From: Mycolicibacterium hodleri
GTDB lineage: Bacteria > Actinomycetota > Actinomycetes > Mycobacteriales > Mycobacteriaceae
Assembly (NCBI RefSeq): GCF_006439015.1
Contig: NZ_RCZG01000004.1
Location: 564,910 to 628,909 of the forward strand
Length of the DNA: 64,000 nucleotides
Direction: 5' to 3'
Every line of letters begins with the position of its first letter. Positions within the stretch are counted from its first letter, which is position 1. Below are positions 61,471-64,000 of the stretch, piece after piece. The translations under genes and the position numbers were made by a program. The notes under the pieces are model-generated. The model was not told the DNA's origin. It did not search any database and worked only from the letters and a program-made list of their open reading frames with translations.

Positions 61471-61660
61471 GGTGGCTCCAAGATTTCGCGGTGAAGGGTT
61501 TCAGGATTTGGCAACACTGCCGGGGGCCGGGAACTTTGGCTTGCTCCAATTACAGAAGCCTGGTGTTTCCGATTGGTCATCGACGGAATACGTTTCGGTT
61601 ATCGAGACCTCACTGCCGACACCCGCGTGTAACAAACGCCGCTGCGGGTACGTTCACTCC

Positions 61661-62431
61661 ATGCCCGAGGGTGACACGGTCTTCCGCGCCGCGGACAAAC
61701 TGCGGACGGCACTGGTCGGCAAGACGCTGACGAGGTGCGACGTGCGAGTACCGAAGTTCGCCACCGTGGATCTCACCGGCGACGTGGTCGACGAGGTTCT
61801 CAGCCGTGGAAAGCACCTGTTCATCCGCGTGGGAACCGCGAGTATCCACTCGCATCTCAAGATGGACGGCGCCTGGCTGCTGGACGGCCAGATTCGGCGC
61901 GTACCGGTGCACAAGGTGCGGATCATCCTGGAAACCGACGATTCTCGGGCTGCCGGAATCGATCTCGGAGTGCTCGAGATACTCGAGCGGCAGCATGACA
62001 TGGCGGCCGTTGCCCATTTGGGTCCCGACCTGCTCGGCGACGACTGGGAACCCCGAATCGCGGCGGCAAACCTGGTGACTGATCCGGATCGACCGCTCGC
62101 GGAGACACTGCTGGACCAACGGGTGATGGCCGGAGTGGGGAATGTCTACGCCAACGAACTGTGCTTCGTCTCGGGGAGGTTACCCAGCTCACCCGTGAGT
62201 ACTGTCAAGGATCCGTTGCGCATCGTGCAACGTGCCCGGGACATGCTGTGGCTGAATCGGTCCCGGATCAACCGCACCACTACGGGCAATACCAGAGCGG
62301 GTAGCGACCTCTGGGTGTACGGCCGAGTCGGCCGCCCGTGCCGCCGGTGTGGCACGGCCATTGAGTCGGACCGCGCTCGGGTCACCGGTACGGATCGAAT
62401 CTCATTCTGGTGCCCCAACTGCCAACGTTGA
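61661..62431 (+). CDS. nei2: Endonuclease VIII-like DNA glycosylase Nei2
   Basis: A 256-residue Fpg/Nei family enzyme that removes oxidised bases and cuts the abasic site. The catalytic N-terminal [10 protein letters not shown] (Pro1 after Met removal, Glu2) is exact. The helix-two-turn-helix has [20 protein letters not shown]. The C-terminal zinc finger is CRRCGTAI with FWCPNCQR. The ATG at 61661 is required by the catalytic proline; the longer reading to 61385 is spurious. In M. tuberculosis it follows lhr directly. Confidence 0.94.
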   Translation: MPEGDTVFRAADKLRTALVGKTLTRCDVRVPKFATVDLTGDVVDEVLSRGKHLFIRVGTASIHSHLKMDGAWLLDGQIRRVPVHKVRIILETDDSRAAGIDLGVLEILERQHDMAAVAHLGPDLLGDDWEPRIAAANLVTDPDRPLAETLLDQRVMAGVGNVYANELCFVSGRLPSSPVSTVKDPLRIVQRARDMLWLNRSRINRTTTGNTRAGSDLWVYGRVGRPCRRCGTAIESDRARVTGTDRISFWCPNCQR

Positions 62432-62487
62432 GATAGCGCCGGCAGTCGAAATCCGGGGGAAATTCGACTGCCAGCGCTATCTCAACG
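62426..62487. terminator. Bidirectional terminator between nei2 and the desaturase gene
   Basis: A 25-base inverted repeat with one mismatch (62426-62450 with 62463-62487) and a 12-base loop lies between two convergent genes. Its left arm starts with CGTTGAGATAGCGC and includes the nei2 stop. The strength and position suggest that it stops transcripts from both sides. Confidence 0.82.
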
Positions 62488-62493
62488 CTTTGG

Positions 62494-63669
62494 CTAACGA
62501 CCCGGCAGCGCCAACCTGCAGATCTTGCGCACGACGGTGCCGAACTGCTTGGGCAGCGGGCCCTTGTTGTACGGGACGCCGTACCGCTCGCAGATCTCCT
62601 GCACCTCCGGAGCGATCTCGGCGTGCCGGAACGCCGGGATGTCGGGGAACAGGTGGTGCTCGATCTGGAACGACAGGTTGCCGCTCATGACGTGGAAGAG
62701 CTTGCCACCGGTGAGATTCGCCGAGCCGAGAATCTGGCGGAAGTACCACATTCCGCGGGTCTCGTTCTCGGTCTCCTCCTTGCTGAATTCCTGTGTGCCA
62801 TCCGGGAAGTGACCGCAGAAGATGATCGCGTAGGACCATACGTTGCGAACCAGGTTGGCCGTCAGGTTGCCGGTGAACACCCAGGGCGCGAACGGCCCGG
62901 CCAGCAGCGGGAAGGCAACGTAGTCCTTCAACGTCTGCCGCTTGACCTTGCCCCAGATGCCCTTCAGCGTCTCGCGCTTGTCGGCGATGGAGATCTCACC
63001 GGAGCGGATGCGCTCGGTCTCCAGCTCGTGTAAGGCGACGCCGTACTGGAAGAGGATCATGAGCAGGAACGCGTAGACCGGGTTGCCGTAGTAGTAAGGC
63101 ACCCATCGCTGATCTTCGCTCATCCGCAGGATGCCGTAACCGATGTCGCGGTCCATGTCGACGATGTTGGTGTAGGTGTGGTGCATGTAGTTGTGCGAGT
63201 GGCGCCACTGATCACTGGGGCAGGCCGAGTCCCACTCGAAGTTGCGGCTGGTGAGCGCAGGATCGCCCATCCAGTCGTACTGCCCATGCATGACGTTGTG
63301 GCCGATCTCCATGTTGTCCAGGATCTTCGACGCGGCGAGCATGGCCGTGCCGGCGATCCAGGCGGGCGGGAGAATTCCCGCGAACAGGAGGGCGCGGCCA
63401 CCGACTTCAAGGGCCCGCTGAGCCTTGATGACCTTGCGGATGTAGGTGGCGTCGCGCTCGCCGAGGTCGGCGACGACCCGCTCCTTTAGCGCGTCGAGCT
63501 CGGCGCCGAAGGCGTCGGCCATCTCGGGGGTCATGGTGACGGGCTTGCCGCCGACGACCTTGGTGATGGCCTGTTGGATTGGGGCCGGCAATACGTCGGC
63601 GACGCCCTCTTCGATGTTCTTCGCGACGGTGGTGTCCTCGTCGGTGGTCTTCTCGAGCATGGCAGTCAT
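62494..63669 (-). CDS. desA3: Membrane fatty acid desaturase (DesA3-type stearoyl-CoA 9-desaturase)
   Basis: A 391-residue di-iron membrane desaturase. The three histidine boxes are HNVMH, HNYMHH and QIEHHLFP. Hydrophobic segments include FAGILPPAWIAGTAMLA and AFLLMILFQYGV. It resembles mycobacterial DesA3, which makes oleoyl-CoA from stearoyl-CoA with electrons from a dedicated ferredoxin reductase, and such a gene lies just upstream on the same strand. AAAGGA precedes the ATG at 63669; the second ATG nine bases later is an alternative. Confidence 0.9.
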   Translation of the reverse strand: MTAMLEKTTDEDTTVAKNIEEGVADVLPAPIQQAITKVVGGKPVTMTPEMADAFGAELDALKERVVADLGERDATYIRKVIKAQRALEVGGRALLFAGILPPAWIAGTAMLAASKILDNMEIGHNVMHGQYDWMGDPALTSRNFEWDSACPSDQWRHSHNYMHHTYTNIVDMDRDIGYGILRMSEDQRWVPYYYGNPVYAFLLMILFQYGVALHELETERIRSGEISIADKRETLKGIWGKVKRQTLKDYVAFPLLAGPFAPWVFTGNLTANLVRNVWSYAIIFCGHFPDGTQEFSKEETENETRGMWYFRQILGSANLTGGKLFHVMSGNLSFQIEHHLFPDIPAFRHAEIAPEVQEICERYGVPYNKGPLPKQFGTVVRKICRLALPGR

Positions 63670-63698
63670 GGCTGATCCTTTCGAGTTGGATTCGGGTT

Positions 63699-64000
63699 TC
63701 AGAGGGACAGTTCGACGTCACCGACGGGGACGGAGACGCAGATCTGCACGTCCTCCTCGTCGGCCGCAGACACGGCACCGGTGATGCGGTTCTTGACCGC
63801 ACCACTGGTCTTGCGGCGCGTGCAGGTGTGGCAGATGCCCATCCGGCAGCCGCTCTCGGGTTTCAGACCCGCTGCTTCGGCCTGCTCCAGCAGCGACCGT
63901 CCATCGTCGATGACGTCGACGCCGCTGTCGGCGAACGCCACCGTCCCACCGGACGCCTCGGTCGGAACCGCGAACACCGGCGGAACGAAGCTCTCGAAGA
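63699..64000 (-). CDS. Ferredoxin reductase / 2Fe-2S ferredoxin partner of the desaturase, C-terminal part (truncated by window)
   Basis: The frame runs in from the right edge (ESFVPPVFAVPTEAS at the limit) and ends with a plant-type 2Fe-2S ferredoxin domain, GCRMGICHTCTRRK followed by VQICVSVPVGDV, giving four cysteine ligands. This is the C-terminal module of Rv3230c-type oxidoreductases that feed electrons to DesA3. The FAD/NADPH modules lie outside the window. It is the upstream member of a two-gene operon with the desaturase, 29 bases apart. Confidence 0.88.
   Translation of the reverse strand, partial: FESFVPPVFAVPTEASGGTVAFADSGVDVIDDGRSLLEQAEAAGLKPESGCRMGICHTCTRRKTSGAVKNRITGAVSAADEEDVQICVSVPVGDVELSL

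Noticed and set aside
61471..61660. GlnR binding site upstream of the Nit1C operon
   Set aside because: A nitrogen-control site was expected, but no GTnAC-N6-GnAAC-like pair with both halves could be found.

Overview
The window is high-GC actinobacterial DNA and almost certainly comes from a fast-growing environmental Mycobacterium/Mycolicibacterium. The evidence is an AccA3-type biotin carboxylase, an Lsr2 family protein, the rsbW-sigF pair, lat-lrpA-pcd, a TetR-lhr-nei2 run and a DesA3-type desaturase. From memory, the same backbone order (accA3, sigF/rsbW, lat, lrpA, pcd, TetR, lhr, nei) occurs in M. tuberculosis. Here that backbone is broken by large accessory blocks.

Left part (1-13.0 kb): the end of accA3, a small GNAT-like protein, malate dehydrogenase and an Lsr2 paralogue. 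Then comes a purine catabolism set: a molybdenum cofactor nucleotidyltransferase, a urate/xanthine permease fused to an OHCU-decarboxylase-like domain, a stand-alone OHCU decarboxylase, HIU hydrolase and uricase. The stress locus rsbW-sigF, a CsbD protein and an SRPBCC/ArsR pair follow. A two-gene xanthine dehydrogenase (FAD subunit plus a fused 2Fe-2S/molybdenum subunit) completes the route from xanthine to allantoin.

13.2-19.6 kb: an Mrr-like nuclease, then lysine catabolism (lat, lrpA, pcd) with what looks like the truncated 3' end of a lost gene before pcd. htpG is next, followed by a second decayed pcd-like 3' end.

19.5-34.1 kb: a catabolic island for an unidentified substrate, divergent around a short intergenic region carrying two copies of a palindrome (TTGTCCGGACAA and a variant). 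The minus arm encodes SDR, Rieske oxygenase, LLM flavoprotein, Baeyer-Villiger-type monooxygenase, TauD dioxygenase, SDR and a class III CoA transferase. The plus arm encodes an SMP-30-like propeller protein, a GntR regulator, two acyl-CoA ligases and an SDR.

34.2-45.9 kb: the most interesting block. Downstream of a very large AAA-ATPase/class III nucleotide cyclase lies a tightly overlapping minus-strand operon. It starts with a protein whose layout matches an HK97-fold encapsulin-like shell subunit. It continues with a polyprenyl diphosphate synthase, two unknown helical proteins, a CrtC/AttH-like protein, an SCP2-like protein and an amine-oxidase/desaturase-like flavoenzyme. The flavoenzyme has a long proline-rich tail containing a repeated YLQAWRQ motif. 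I propose that this is a terpenoid- or carotenoid-modifying protein nanocompartment.

46.2-64.0 kb: SDR, TetR, lhr, a DUF2834 membrane protein and an SDR. Then a complete eight-gene Nit1C (MSMEG_0565-0572-like) cluster inserted between lhr and nei2. Its second nitrilase homologue has lost the catalytic cysteine. nei2, a strong shared terminator, a DesA3-type desaturase and the end of its ferredoxin reductase close the window.

Family calls rest on reading translated sequence by eye. No database search was possible.
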